Under the pieces are notes generated by a model. That model was not told the origin of the DNA. It made no database searches and was given only the letters and a program-made list of their open reading frames with translations. A program made the position numbers and the translations under genes. Source: Limnanthes douglasii subsp. nivea (taxonomy: Eukaryota > Streptophyta > Magnoliopsida > Brassicales > Limnanthaceae). From it: a DNA stretch of 64,000 bases. Positions 1-11,290 of this stretch are shown here, piece after piece. The stretch spans positions 315,348,893 to 315,412,892 of the forward strand of contig JAUPFV010000002.1 of assembly GCA_036936605.1 (NCBI GenBank). The letters are read 5' to 3'. Position 1 is the first letter of the stretch. Each line of letters begins with the position of its first letter.

Positions 1-364
1 CTGCCATAAATTTCAAGAGTAAAAGTATATGAAGCTTCTATGTGGAAATCATGTTAGTTAATAGTCGTTTTAACTTAAAAGACTTTTTTGTATTTTATTG
101 CACGTTGAAGATCTAAAACAATCTTTAAGATTTAAAATATCCATTTAAGTATCCAAATATCTTAATGGAGATGAATAACATTCAAACTTAAAACCTGAAA
201 ATAAACAATCACTAGGCAGGCGAGGGATTACCTCATACATACCAGAGTCCAAGTTCTCAACAATTATGGATCATCACTCCCATATTTTGAAATATATACA
301 TTCAAAATAATACATGCTTACTTAACACACACGTAATGAAACAACAAGACTGTATTAAAGCCTC

Positions 365-1195
365 CGTTGTTTGGATTATTGACGTAAGTTTGGGGTTATC
401 CTCATAGGGGGCTAAACTCTCTATGCAGAATTCAATGAATAAGTTTACAAGATCTAAAGACCTGATAGCAGTATTTGGTTCAAATTTGATGTTGATATCT
501 TCCAGTTCTAACGACCACCACGTTAGTTTGTCGAATATATCATGCTTCTAGAGAATGTTTTGTAATAACCGTATGGCCTAAAAATACGGTCTTATATTTA
601 TGACAACTATTACAACAGGCAATATTACCTTCTCCAATTTTAAGTATTGAATTTCAATATTAATAAGGGATTCACCAATATTATAAATTGGTCGACACAT
701 GGCTTATTCTTTCATCATTAGAACTTCACTTGAAGCATTATCAGACATTGGCTAGATACAAATAAAGAATATCACCTTATTTTGGTTTTATTAAAATATT
801 AGGATAAATCAAATACTCTTCGATTTTTGTAAACGTTCTATCATACTTTGGGGTCTAGTTAAACAATCGGAACCACTTTAGGATTTTGAAAAATACCGCA
901 CATATATGAAATGATCTAGAGATGAATCGATTTAGTGCAACCAACCTTCACGTGATGATCTAAACCTTCTTGATGTTTTGTTGTGGCTCTCATTCTGATA
1001 GCTTAAAATGTTTAGGTTTTGCTTTAGTTTCCATTTAGCTAACAAAGTAACCCAACAATTTTATTGAGTAGAGTCTAAACATGCACTTTTTTATCCAACT
1101 TTAAATTAACTACCCAGAGGTTTCTAAATGTTTCTTTAAGATCGGTCATGTGGTTTATGTTTTGTGAACTTGTGACCAACATATCTTTGATATAT
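365..1195 (-). pseudogene. RT C-terminal half and RNase H of G6 (broken)
   Basis: Read right to left on the minus strand: an RT active-site remnant QYIKDMLV in which the first Asp of YxDD has become Lys, then a thumb-like segment (about 1080-1180). RNase H follows (about 600-720), including a YLKLEK motif shared with the other Tat copies, then a WWSLELEDI motif at about 500-545 and the linker to about 365. Several in-frame stops and one or more frameshifts make it non-functional. The upstream half of the same RT lies at 1728-2165, beyond the solo LTR. Confidence 0.75.
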
Positions 1196-1727
1196 TGATG
1201 TAGGCGAGACGGTCCACAATTATGTAGTTGTTTTGGACATACGCAAATGTGCCTTATTTGTCACTCGGGTATCAGAATTTGGCCAAAATGGTACTCAAAT
1301 TGAACGTCTCGACAAGCCCAATAATTTTAAAAAGCGTGACGGTATTTGTCACAAAATTCGGACCTCAAATTCTACTGTCTACGGTCTGAAAACCCTATTT
1401 TATTGTTTTTTTTTATATTTTATTTTATTTAAAAAACTATTTGAATTATTGAAGCAAATCTGATTGCATTCAGATTTTTATTTAATTTTTATTTTTAATA
1501 TATTTATTGTATTTTTAAAATATTTTATTAAGGTTTTGGATGTCTCATATATAAAGCATCTTATACCCCATACTACCGTCAGACTTTGATGAATAAAAAT
1601 TGAGAATTTTATGTGAGTCTCTGAGTCTCTTTTTAATCTAACCTGGGGTTAGGGTTTATATCTTCTTTTTTCGCTTCTTTTCTTGAATACTTGCAGCCCT
1701 CGATTCTATCTCTTATAGCATTCACCA
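1196..1727 (+). mobile_element. Solo LTR inside the G6 reverse transcriptase
   Basis: The segment starts TGATGTAGG, ends CACCA (TG...CA), and is flanked by TATAT at 1191-1195 and TATAT at 1728-1732. The RT reading on the minus strand continues across it: the last residues on the right side (about 1722-1760) and the YIKDM box on the left side join in one frame once the segment and one TATAT copy are ignored. A TATA-like TATATAAA at 1548-1555 suggests plus orientation. No internal retrotransposon sequence is present, so it is a solo LTR formed by LTR-LTR recombination. I cannot name its family. Confidence 0.8.
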
Positions 1728-2165
1728 TATATGCTTGAACGTTCTTTACAAATTGAATAAATAATTATTTTTTTACTAATATTAGGTAAGTCGCATTTGT
1801 ATGTTTTAGAGAAAATTGAATTAATTTGTAGTTATGTAACCCTTGTTCGGTCATGAAAATTGTGTGTTTTTTATTACTCATATACATTGGAATTTGATTG
1901 TATCCTGACTAGACATCTATGAACTATAACATCTTATTGCCGGAGGTGACATCCATAAACTAATTAATGTACGAGACTGAGAGTGGCTTCTTCAGACATG
2001 CTTGGTTAAGATATGTGAAGTCCACACACATCCTTCATTTGTTGTTTTCTATTTAACTATAATTAAATTCTCAGTTTAGAAAGGGTAGATGACTTATTTT
2101 GCGTGACCAATCTAGCTTAGTCGATTGACCTCGATAATAATGGATTTGATTTTTTTATGAGAGAA
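1728..2165 (-). pseudogene. RT N-terminal half of G6 (broken)
   Basis: Minus-strand reading from about 2150 gives the segment preceding the RT fingers (similar to DRLTKMGHIKES in G1), then a CVDF motif near 2035, SGYNQIP near 1890 and a degenerate NATY motif near 1770, ending at the solo LTR. At least five stop codons lie in it. Order and spacing match the RT of G1 (16990-18450). Confidence 0.75.
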
Positions 2166-2615
2166 TGTTATATATTTTTGCTTTATTGGCTACAAATTAT
2201 TATTTATAAATAACTCGTGGCGTGCTAACGAGGCGTTACTCTTGTTATATCGTGCTTAAAACATGCAAAACATCCAAATTCTTGGATAAGAAGGTTAGTA
2301 AATGTTTTTGTAGAACCCTTGTTGATCCTGTCTAATGCATAATATCTATCATATTCCAAGTGTTACTTCTTCTATTACTTCCAATGGTTCCAAAATATGA
2401 AAGGTCTCCCCCAGACTATCTATGCTGTATAAGATTATGAGGGCTCTAAATAATTGTTATTTTATATGAGCAATGGAAGTAACATAACAATCTCTATATA
2501 CGTTTGCGGTGAATCATTTCGATCCTTCATTAACTATATATCATAGAAAATGGTGCATTTTAATGAGCCATGTGCATAAAAAACAACATTATAATATGAA
2601 AGAACTTTTGACATC
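2166..2615. other. No recognisable feature
   Basis: AT-rich sequence between the G6 RT and the copia A RNase H. A protease or gag of G6 would be expected to the right of its RT, but none can be read here. The rest of G6 may have been lost, or displaced by copia A. Confidence 0.4.
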
Positions 2616-3123
2616 TTAAAACATCAATGCATTTTATTTCTACACTTCTTTTGTCCCAACGACCTTATGTATACAAGACTTCCAGCTGACTACTCATTAA
2701 AGCTTAGTAAACATATAACCCATTTAGACTTTTTTGTATCAATGCAACCTGCATAATCAGAGCACATACCGTATCAACATTATAGTAGTCGTATCCTTTT
2801 GGTTGTAGCACAACCCTTCAACAGTCGACCACTTCAAGTCTTTAATAAGCCACTTGAGAGTATGTCAATGTGGCTTCCTTGAATTTGACATGAATCTGCT
2901 CAAAACACTCATATCTCGTGTAAATCATAACATATATAATGCTACCAATAATATTGGCATAATGTATGTCCAACATATACTCTTTATCTGCAACTTCGGT
3001 TGGTACTTGAGTGACATTGAGTTTGAATTTTGCACCAATAGGATTTCCAACCACTTTGACTTCAAACATATAGAACTTTCTTGGGATCTTTCTATATATT
3101 ATTGTAATAAGAATAAATACCAT
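2616..3123 (-). pseudogene. Copia A RNase H (broken)
   Basis: Minus-strand reading gives the segment after copia RT containing KEYMLDIHYANIIGS and YTRYE (about 2880-3000), equivalent to the usual YASAVGSLMYAM...TRPD block. A DYAGCID motif follows near 2745-2760, the RNase H DSDYAGD-type site, and a VVSWKS motif near 2675. Stops interrupt it after 2842. It would degrade the RNA strand of the RNA:DNA hybrid in an intact element. Confidence 0.75.
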
Positions 3124-3229
3124 TTTGGCATGGTTTTTCTAATATCAACACCAAGTATCCTCATAACCTCTCATATATCATTTATCTTAAACTCTGTTGT
3201 CAGCTGAGTCTTTACCGTTTCAATATATT

Positions 3230-3771
3230 TCTATCTCTTCCGACTATTAGTATGTCATCCACATACAACATCAATAGGATTTGTCTCTTCATTTCTATTT
3301 TCCCATTCTAATAGACATAATTTTCATAGCAGCTATAAACATATTTGATTGATCTCATAAAAGAATGAAATATTATATTTCACTGCCTCAATGATTGTTG
3401 CAACCAGTAGAAGGGTCTTTTCAACAAACACACATCACTCAAATTCATTTTTCAAACCATTTCAGATGACACATATAAATTATATCTTCCAATTCATCAT
3501 GCAACAAGGCATTCATAACATCTATTTGATCTATCTCAAAATAAAATCTAGCAAAAACTGACACAAGAATCCTAATAGAGGCTTGTTTCAAAACCACCAA
3601 GAATATCTCACGGAAACCAATACCATTCTTTGGAGTAAAGTCCTTAGCCATGAGCATAAACTTGTATACGCGTAACTCAATACAAGAAATACTTAGCTTA
3701 CTCTTGAATATCCATTTACTCCCAACTAACATTTGACACTTCGAATGCTTTTCAAGAATATATGTGTTCAT
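3230..3771 (-). pseudogene. Copia A reverse transcriptase (broken)
   Basis: A 108-residue open piece (3445-3771) carries GSKWIFKSK, AKDFTPKNGIGF and DVMNALLHDELEDIIYM, the copia RT fingers and palm motifs. A second piece in another frame near 3240-3290 has LYVDDILIVG, the YVDD catalytic box, intact. The catalytic residues survive but the frames no longer join. Confidence 0.85.
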
Positions 3772-4199
3772 CTAGTTGAAAGACATCAGTTCTAACATGA
3801 ATCATTTCTCTTTATAATTGATTTTGATAGTATTGTAATATATCTCAGGTTCAAGAACATATCCTTTAATTTTAATAGGTAAATCATAACCAATTACACC
3901 TATAAAACCATAACTTTACGATTGTTTGTTTGGTCTATGTGCTCTATCTCTTGTTAGTTGATAACCGTAAATATTATGTTCCTTTCCCATCTGATCATCT
4001 GAAAGCCTTGAAACACCAGAACTTTAGTCAGCCCCAGACTCATGTAGTGGTTGAACTTCCTTTGTATGAGTCGACGTTGAACTAGGTCCAAAATCCTTTA
4101 TGGTGGAAACGTCTCCAGCTTCACTTCATCATCAACTTAATATCTTCTTGATAGTATTAGGATGAGTCTTCACACATTATTCAATGGAATGTATTGATT

Positions 4200-5000
4200 A
4201 TTGAACCATATCCCTATTTATCAAAGCCTTCTTACGTTCATATTCAAGGCACCACAGCCTATACCCGTTTACTCTATCTGGATACCTGATGAAAAAACAT
4301 TTCAATGCTCTCAAGCTAAGATTATCTTGCTTCACATGTGTATAGGAAACACATCTGAACACTCTCAAATTTTCCAACTTAGGTTTATTTCCATTCTAAA
4401 CCTCTTGAGGACAAGGAAAAGTAAGTGTCGTAAATGGATTATTATTGATGATATATGCATTGTCACAACTTCTCCTTGGAACCTTCTACCCATTCTAGTT
4501 GTATGAAGTATACACCTAACCCGTTCCAAAATGGTTCGACTTATTCTCAACAAGTCCATTTTGTTGAGGATTCCTACTTACGATTTGATGTCTAACAAAG
4601 TCAATATTTTCATAATAACTAGTGGAATAATTGTTTACATATTCCAAGATATTATCAGTTTTAAGTTTCTTCAACACTTTCCCAGTTTGAGTCTTTACCA
4701 AAGCCTTCAAGTTCACAAAGACAGCAAACACTTAATCATGTATCATCAACATAAAGTACCCTGCACCACCTACTGTAGGTTCCCGTGCCAGACCAAAAAT
4801 ATTTGAATGAACATAATCAAGTACTCTATTGGTTATCTGGTTACTGAACAAAAACTTCACCTTTTTGCTTTTACCTAAAACACAGCTTTCACAAAAGCTC
4901 AGGTTTTAAACTGTGAAACCATCTAAAAAAATCTGTTTACTTACTTCACCAAGTCCATTTTTCACTTAAATGCCCTAGTTGATATGCCACAACCTGGCAT
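4200..5000 (-). pseudogene. Copia A pre-integrase and integrase (broken)
   Basis: Minus-strand pieces show, in order, a LDYVHSN motif near 4810, TGKVLKKLKTDNILEY (about 4650) with the second catalytic Asp region, RNPQQNGLVE (about 4555) with the catalytic Glu, TILERVRCIL (about 4500), and a LRVFRCVSYTHVKQDN segment (about 4340-4380) typical of the copia integrase C-terminal side. Frames change at least three times. The domain would join cDNA to the host genome in an intact element. Confidence 0.85.
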
Positions 5001-5240
5001 AATCATTCATCAGACTAAAAACACACCATACTACTATAGAGTCTAGAAGAACTAGCACACCATTAGTCCTATTGTCTTTTGTAATAACAAGGAAGAATTA
5101 CATGACCCTAAGTTTACCATCTGTACCCTATAGGTAAACCCTTCCTTATATAAAATCCCAATAAAAAGAAGGTTATGTTTAACTTCATGGGCATACCTTA
5201 CATTGTTAATCACTCTCTTAAGTCATGTACATAACTTAAT

Positions 5241-5590
5241 TTAAACCGCTCCCATCCTTTTGACATCGTATGATTCGTCATTACCGATGATGAGCCTTTT
5301 ACTATCAAACCTTATCGGGTCTTCAAACCAATTTTTTTTGGAAGTCACGTGGAATGTTGCACCCAAATCTAATATCCATTTATTGTTATACCTGGAAAAA
5401 TAAGAGGTCATTAACCCATCAACATACTCACAATCATGAGACACTGTTGCAACATCTGTGGCTTAACTCTTCTTATAATTGTTACCCCTTTCATTCTTTA
5501 AGTCGTTCATATTGATATGTCATTTCTTCTTGCATACCCAAAAAATCACTTTAGAAATCCTCCCTCTTCTTGATTTGTCGTTTAAGTAAC
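5241..5590 (-). pseudogene. Copia A gag end and protease (broken)
   Basis: The open piece 5241-5444 contains NKWILDLGATFHVTSKKNWF, matching the copia protease site. The usual D-S-G catalytic triad reads D-L-G, so the protease is inactive even where open. Upstream to about 5590, minus-strand residues resemble the linker after the gag zinc knuckle, but cysteines cannot be placed with certainty. Confidence 0.7.
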
Positions 5591-5599
5591 TGTTTATTC

Positions 5600-7300
5600 A
5601 ACAACTAAAATTTTAGTTTAAATAATTACCTCAGTTTCATCTTTTGTAACGTCATTTTCTGCATCTTCGTTGTTTACACCAAGTGTTTTATTCATGATTG
5701 CATTAATACTAACATTTACAAAAGTATCTTGCTGAGAACTTGTGTTACTTGGTATTAGCCTTTTTAGAAGTGAAGTCTGTTGAATTATATATAATTTATG
5801 TAATAAGATTAATTCTTATTAAACCTAACAAGTAAGTGTTTCATTTAGTGTAAATATTTTACATATAAATAAATTCTTCTTTAAAGGTATATGTTTTAAA
5901 GAACAAACAAAATTATTTTGAAGAGACAACTAAATGTAAACAATGCACATCTGAACATATAATATAATTATAATATTCACTGATAATCAATGCACATCTA
6001 AGCATATACTTTGAACATCAAGCAATCCCAAACTACATATTCTTATGCCATTAAATATAACTGATTCACATTTAAGCATATAATTTTAACATTCAACAAG
6101 GCCTATCTACTTATATCTATAACATCTACATGTAACAAGTGCACGATCTAAGCATATAATTTGAAAATTCTAACAAGCCTAAACTACACATGTCTATAAC
6201 ATTTAAATATTACAAGTGCATAATCCAAATACACAGTTTGAGTATCTAATGAATCTTAAAACACATATGCCTATAATATTTATCTATAAATTTTAGATTA
6301 TTTTTCTAGTAGTATTTTTTTGTTAAATTTCAAACAATTAAATTTATAGCTAAAATTTAGTATAGTTACCTCTGTATTGACACTTGAAAACTCATCTACT
6401 ACAGTCACATCATATGTCTTATTCATTTTATTTCTAATTGTAGTGATATCAATATTTACAAGACTATCTTCTTGTGAACTTTTTGACACAACGTTTATCA
6501 TTTTTACAGTGGAATTGGTATAATTAAATATATATTTTTGTAATGAGTTTAATGTTTACTAAATATAATAGTAATTGTTTTATTTTAAATGTTTTTAGTT
6601 AAAATAATATTTTTTACAACTAAATATTTTAAAGAAGCAACAAAATTTGAAGAAACAACTAAATATAAGTAATGCATATTTTAGCATATATTTTGAACAT
6701 CAAGAATATACTAAACTACATATGCTTATAACATTTAATTGTAACAAGTGCACGATCTAAGCATACTGTTTTAATATTCAACAAATCCTAATCTATATAT
6801 GTCTATAACATATAACTGTAACAAGTGCACATCATAGTATAAGACTTGACAATTTTGTTAAGCCTAAACTATATATGACAATAACAGTTAAAGGTAACCA
6901 GTTAACATCTAATCATACAGTTTGAACATCCATCAAATCCTAAACTACGTACGCCTATAGCACATACCTGTAACCAACGAACATCTAGGCACACATTTTG
7001 AACATTATGTCAAACCTATAACTTTTATTTGTAAAGTATGGAGTATTTAAGTAATATTATTTTAGTTTATCAATTTTTAAACAATAAATCTTTTATTTTA
7101 GAAATAAATATATATTACATAATATTTACTTATGTATTGGAACTTGTAAATTTATCATGTGTTTTATTCATTTCATTCATAATTGGAGATATATCAATAT
7201 TTGCAAAACTATCTTATTGAGAAATTGGTGTGTGTATCATTTTTGCGGTGAAATCTGTAGAATATCAATTTCATTATTGTTTAGATACTTACCTCTTTTT
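5600..7300 (-). repeat. Three tandem exon-plus-intron units, period about 740 bp
   Basis: A coding-like block recurs at 5630-5776, 6370-6516 and about 7133-7254. Anchors near 5716, 6451 and 7195 (ACATTTACA, AATATTTACA, AATATTTGCA, each followed by a similar stretch) give spacings of about 735 and 744 bp. The intervening parts are AT-rich and share a degenerate motif of about 70 bp around AACAAGTGCAC and CTATAACATTTAA (5935-6290 and 6675-7020). The units are clearly diverged, so the duplications are old. Confidence 0.7.
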
Positions 7301-7440
7301 TATTTATTTCAGCCTCCTCAATTGATTCATTCAATTCATCCAGATTAGGGATGAACTCAAAATTTTCAAACCGCAATCTTCTTCAAAATTTTCCTACTTG
7401 GAGTTCTTCAAAATTTTCCTACATGGAGTTTCTGTTTATG
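5630..7440 (-). pseudogene. Exons of an unrecognised gene with a triplicated phase-0 exon
   Basis: From right to left on the minus strand. An exon at about 7293-7440 ends ...EIEEA-like acidic residues and NKKE, with donor GTAAGT at 7287-7292. Exon copy 3 (about 7133-7254) has a CAG acceptor but a damaged donor and one stop. Copy 2 (6370-6516) has an open frame with KMNKTYD and a GAG|GTAACT donor, but its acceptor is damaged. Copy 1 (5630-5776) is open, with a CAG acceptor and a GAG|GTAATT donor. Copy 1 is 147 bp, exactly 49 codons, phase 0 at both ends. All copies share a core like SLVNIDI...MNKT. The protein is acidic and Ser/Thr/Asn-rich; I do not recognise it. No downstream exon was found before copia A, so the gene is probably cut off. 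Confidence 0.5.
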
Positions 7441-8231
7441 GTGATTGTTATGTCATATGTGGTTTGTATACAACAATATGTTGATTAAATATAATCAATT
7501 AAATATGGCACTTATATTTACCAACTAAATTATTACAACTAATTATGTAGGTAAATTTTTGTCTCTCAAAATTTTATATTATTGAAGGTTCAACTTAACT
7601 CTCTGATTCAGTGTCTTACTACAAGTGGTTAGAAAGTCAGAATAAACTATTACTAAACTATCAATATTTTAAACATGTTTATTTATATTATTTTTACCCA
7701 AATAATAGTAGCCGTCCCATAAAACAAAACCAAAACTACAGGTTCAGTTTTAAAACAGAACCAAAAAAATAACTTCTAACACAGAATTGGTTTACTTATC
7801 TCTAATACAATGAAACAAATCCCCATAAATAACTTTTATTGCTAAACCTAAACCACCAATAAAAATCAATTGAATTCAAACTAAGCAACAACTAAAATAA
7901 ATCAAATTTATATCTAAAACCAACCAACTAACAAAACTATTTGAACTAAAACCGACCAACCGGAATCAATCGAATTGAATTTATGTCCCTCTAAACCCAA
8001 CCAACCACCGGAAACAATTAGAACCAACCCCAAAAAAACCCAATAGAAAAATAGAAATAGATACAAACCCATCATATGGATAAACCAATATTCCACACCA
8101 TCTAACAAGTAATACAAAATGAACTTCTGTTATCTAACCGCAGTTCGATATCATGTTTTTCGTTATTTTATTTTTTCCTATCCCGCTAATATTAATAAAA
8201 GAGTAAACTTTAAAACCAAATTCAAACACAA
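7441..8231. other. AT-rich, no gene recognised
   Basis: Contains imperfect AAAACCAACCAAC-like runs at about 7905-8030 and nothing else I can assign. An open stretch on the minus strand at 7914-8117 is a by-product of this low-complexity sequence. Confidence 0.4.
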
Positions 8232-8786
8232 CTCTAATAAAATTTAATGAAACGCATTATATCAGTTTATTAAATACACAAAAAATAATAATTTTTTATA
8301 GCTTTTATTTTTGCATAAATAAAAAACCACTTATAAATTTGCAGGCTACCGATATCAATTATTAAAATGTGCAGTATTCGACAGTTTTTCGCTACTTTAA
8401 ATCATGTTAGGGAGATGCATGTAAACGATGGTTAGTGTTTACAATCACAGATTCTAAATATTTTTATGTATGTTATATAATTTGGACTCTAAATTGCACG
8501 AGTACATTAACCTTGTGATTGAGGATTACAACCCATTAAATTAATAAAATCTATTTATTCTCTGGATTATTAGTTCAGTTTTAAGTGTTTAGATTTGAGC
8601 ACAATCCTTCGTAGTGTTTAAATTCAATATATGGTTATCACATGTATAAGCCCATAACACCTTTTTTGTCTATAGGTCCAATACACAATTAATTATATAT
8701 TATAATCCATCTGATTATATATATTATTGGACTACCTTATGATAATGACTAAATATATATTTAACATACTGATAATAAATATTTCA
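8232..8786 (-). repeat. 3' LTR of copia B
   Basis: Aligns over its length with 28712-29308. Shared anchors are a stretch near 8240-8300 against 28715-28765, a GCACGAGT motif near 8497 against 29010, and the end ATAAATATTTCA against ATAAATATTCC. The plus-strand right edge is CA at 8786. A purine-rich minus-strand tract (CAAGTGGGAGACTC, about 8788-8803) adjoins it, as a PPT should. The left edge is approximate. Confidence 0.7.
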
Positions 8787-8859
8787 AGAGTCTCCCACTT
8801 GACCGTCATATACCACTCAAGAATATATTTAACTTTAATGACTAACCTAAATTAGTTGT

Positions 8860-9375
8860 TCGTAGGCAAACGGTAAAATTCCATACATGATCAATAAACA
8901 ATAAACGACCAAAGATTTATTTCTCGTAATGTGAATAGTATAATGTAATAATCACGTTATTCCCATCAATCAATTACTCTGGGAAATTAAGGTATGAGTT
9001 TAGCGAAGATGAGCTTCATGTTAATATGTTTGGACCTAGACGAGCTTTCATTACTGTTAGAGTACTGCATTACAAAATTATTATCGTACTACAACTTCAT
9101 GAGACTTTATATCCCTCGTAAAATGCTCAAATCATTAACAAAATTCTGAAGCCACAATGACTGGTTCGATGCCTCAAAGTATGCAACAAATTCTTCCATC
9201 ATAGTGAACGATGCAATAAGTGTTCGCTTTACATTTTCTAGGATATTTCATCTCCAACTAATAAAAATACATTACCCGAAGTGCTTTTTAGTATGTTTGT
9301 GCATCCATAAAAAACTAAGTCGGAATACCCAATGATCTCTAACCTTTCCAACTTCTTATATATCAATATGTGACC
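8860..9375 (-). pseudogene. Copia B RNase H (broken)
   Basis: Minus-strand reading gives IGYSD near 9330, GCTNILKSTSGNVFLL (about 9260-9310) and further fragments to about 8870, equivalent to the copia RNase H GYSDSD..GC.D..KSTSG block. There are several stops. It follows the RT directly, as expected for the family. Confidence 0.75.
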
Positions 9376-9382
9376 TTTCGTT

Positions 9383-10105
9383 TTATGCCAGAGTTACTTC
9401 TACTATGTTATTAAGATATAATACCGTAAATATAAAATTAATGTTAGTGAACTTGTGATACACACAATCCTCAACCAAGTTTACCTCAAATTCAAAATAG
9501 ATTATCACCTTAAGAAATTTGTGGTACCACTGACGAGAAGCCTTTTTGAGCCGATAAATGGATTTCTTAAGGTTGCATACCAGATTCTTTGAGTTGCATA
9601 TTTCAAAGTGTTTGGATTGCACCACATAGATTGTTTTCTCAATATTATAATTGAGAAACGCGATTAGATCCATTTGATGAAGCTCAAGATAATAGTGTGC
9701 AACTAATTTAGATTATTCTAAATGAATCATTTATCGATACCAGAGAAAATGTTTCTTTAAAATCAACCATTTCATGCTAAGTATAACCTTTCACTACAAC
9801 GCGCGTTTTATGTCTTTTTATGTTATCCAAGAAATTATCGTTGGCTTTATAATCCCAATTAAATTGATTACCTTTTTCCCTTCAGATAATAGGACAAGTT
9901 CCTATATTGTATTGTCTTTTATTGATTTATATTTTTCCTTCAAAGTAGCAATCCATTTCCGAGAGTCAAAGTTTTTCATGGACTGTTTGAAGGATGAGGG
10001 ATCATCTACAGTTGTAGCAGATGAATCATCATATTCTTGACGATATACTATAAAATCTGGATGTACAACATTCTTTCTTTCTCTTATGGGCCTTCTTAAA
10101 AGCAT
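9383..10105 (-). pseudogene. Copia B reverse transcriptase (broken)
   Basis: Two open pieces. 9902-10105 carries LLRRPIRERK, DFIVYRQE and SRKWIATLKEKYKSIKDN, the segment just before the RT fingers. 9383-9673 carries NLKKSIYRLKKASRQWYHKF and LYLNNIVEV, where the YVDD box has become YLNN. The catalytic aspartates are therefore lost. Between the pieces the frame is broken. Confidence 0.85.
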
Positions 10106-10569
10106 TATTACCTTTTGTTGTAGTTCTTAAGGATGATGAGTTTGATCTTAATGAATGATATCATTTTGATCTTCATGTGGAAGATTCTCTTGATGTTTCT
10201 CTTGTTCTAATTGTACCATAATTGTATCATGGTTAAAACCCTCAAGTGGAACATCAATGTTATTATGAGTATCACCTTGTTCTAACAGAACCAAAATGAT
10301 TAGAATCAAAGCATAATATTCTGATACTTAAGTATTTCTATTAAAATCTTCATGAATCCTTAAAGATTATTCCTCAAATTAAATATCTGTTCTCTTATTC
10401 TTCCTCCCAGACTTAACATCCTCCAGAAACTTTTCCATTCCCTTTTCAAATATACTACTAATGAGAGGATAATAAAACTTAAAACCAATAAAGAAGCATA
10501 TAATTGTTTTTATGTCTAGTTTCTTTTCCCGAGGTTAGTAAGCCTTTGCCTTAGTTGGACACCCTATAT
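10106..10569 (-). pseudogene. Copia B integrase-RT linker (degenerate)
   Basis: Low-complexity, Glu/Gln-rich broken translation between the integrase C-terminal part and the RT, the position of the variable linker in copia polyproteins. No conserved motif is readable. Confidence 0.4.
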
Positions 10570-10885
10570 ATGCAGATGCTTTATATTAGGCTTACGCCCA
10601 TTCTAAAGCTCATATGAGTTCCTAATAGTTTCCTTAGTCGATACTCTGTTGAGTATATGAATTTCACATTTGATAGCTTCCACCCCCATAGATATAGTGG
10701 TAGAGATGAGTTACTTATCATACTTCTAAACATATTATTTAGTGTATAGTTTCGCCTATTAGATGCACCATTCACGCATGGTGAACCCGAAATTATGTTT
10801 TGACGGGTTATGCCATAATTTCTAGGTATTTTAAAAAATGTTCCTTGACGTTGTTCACCTGATCCGTCATATCGACCATAGTATT
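10570..10885 (-). pseudogene. Copia B integrase, downstream part
   Basis: The minus-strand frame reads YGRYDGSGEQRQG then SGSPCVNGASNRRNYT and FRSMISNSSLPLYLWG, the copia integrase core around the catalytic Glu. Here the ERRN-type motif is SNRRN, so the catalytic Glu appears lost. The frame stops being copia exactly at 10886, where the G1 LTR begins. The upstream part resumes at 21242 beyond G1. Confidence 0.85.
10881..10885. repeat. Target-site duplication of G1, left copy (GTATT)
   Basis: GTATT here and GTATT at 21242-21246 directly flank the two G1 LTRs. Removing G1 and one copy rejoins the copia B integrase frame (GGEY then YGRYDG), which confirms both the insertion and its edges. Confidence 0.95.
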
Positions 10886-11266
10886 TGGTGTTGATTATTT
10901 TCAACTGAGGGTAATTTTGTCAGGTATTTTGTCGTGTTTCAAGGGTAATAAATGTTTAAGTGTTTTGTAGTGAGAGATTTGAGCTGCCTGGTTGTATTAA
11001 ATGTTTATTACCCTCATTAATGAAAGTGGTTGGGTATTTATACCCTTAATTATAGGCCATATAGGCTTTCGGGTCAATCTTATGGAATCGGGTCGAGTTC
11101 AAAAACCCATTGATTGGATTATTAAGCAGATTAGCAATTAGCTTAGTCAAAAGGTGTTTAGTTGTTTAATACTTTTGTCCTGTCCGGATACTTTAGTGGG
11201 TGATTATTGTCCGGATTACCCCTGTCCGGTTTCTACAGTGAGTGGTGAATATTTCCGGACTCATCA
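10886..11266 (-). repeat. 3' LTR of G1
   Basis: Begins TGGTGTTGATT and ends CTCATCA on the plus strand. It pairs with 20860-21241 and lies directly beside the GTATT duplication. It contains the GGGTATTTATACCC motif (about 11031-11044), a TATA-like box inside a short inverted repeat. Confidence 0.95.
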
Positions 11267-11290
11267 GTAGCCCTTTTTTTAGGTTTTTTC
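11267..11290 (-). other. Polypurine tract of G1
   Basis: Read on the minus strand, AAAAAAAGGGCTAC directly precedes the 3' LTR, where plus-strand DNA synthesis is primed. G3 (50739 onward) and G2 (21883 onward) have a similar GTAGCC-starting sequence at the same place. Confidence 0.75.

Larger units (their letters stand above)
1..2165 (-). mobile_element. Decayed Ty3/gypsy Tat-type pol remnant (G6)
   Basis: Minus-strand translation in broken frames gives reverse transcriptase followed by RNase H and the start of the RNase H linker, in the order and wording of the Tat elements elsewhere in this window. Matching anchors are the motif before the RT fingers (near 2140), GYNQI-type and ATY motifs (about 1770-1900), a degenerate YIxDM catalytic box (about 1190-1205) and the RNase H string ending in a WSLELED-like motif (about 500-545). 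Many stops and frameshifts are present. Positions 1-365 should hold the second RNase H but I cannot recognise it. The element runs off the left edge and no LTR of its own is visible. A solo LTR interrupts it. Confidence 0.8.
2616..5590 (-). mobile_element. Ty1/copia remnant (copia A), no LTRs recognised
   Basis: On the minus strand, right to left, the order is gag zinc-knuckle/protease, pre-integrase and integrase, RT, RNase H. Integrase before RT is diagnostic of Ty1/copia. Each domain is readable in short open pieces separated by stops and frameshifts. I did not find paired LTRs: the left end fades out near 2600 and the right end abuts the repeated exon region at about 5600, so the element is probably truncated at both ends. 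Confidence 0.85.

Noticed and set aside
1233..1463. 76-codon open frame, plus strand
   Set aside because: It lies inside the solo LTR, with a low-complexity Phe/Leu-rich end; no motif.
2854..3207. 117-codon open frame, plus strand
   Set aside because: Opposite strand of the copia A RNase H region, which carries the family motifs.
7914..8117. 67-codon hydrophobic open frame, minus strand
   Set aside because: Produced by AACCAACC-like low-complexity sequence; no signal or motif.
10888..10889. LTR edge three bases further in (TGTTGATT/TGTGGATT)
   Set aside because: With that edge the flanks do not match; using TGGTGT as the start gives the perfect GTATT duplication.
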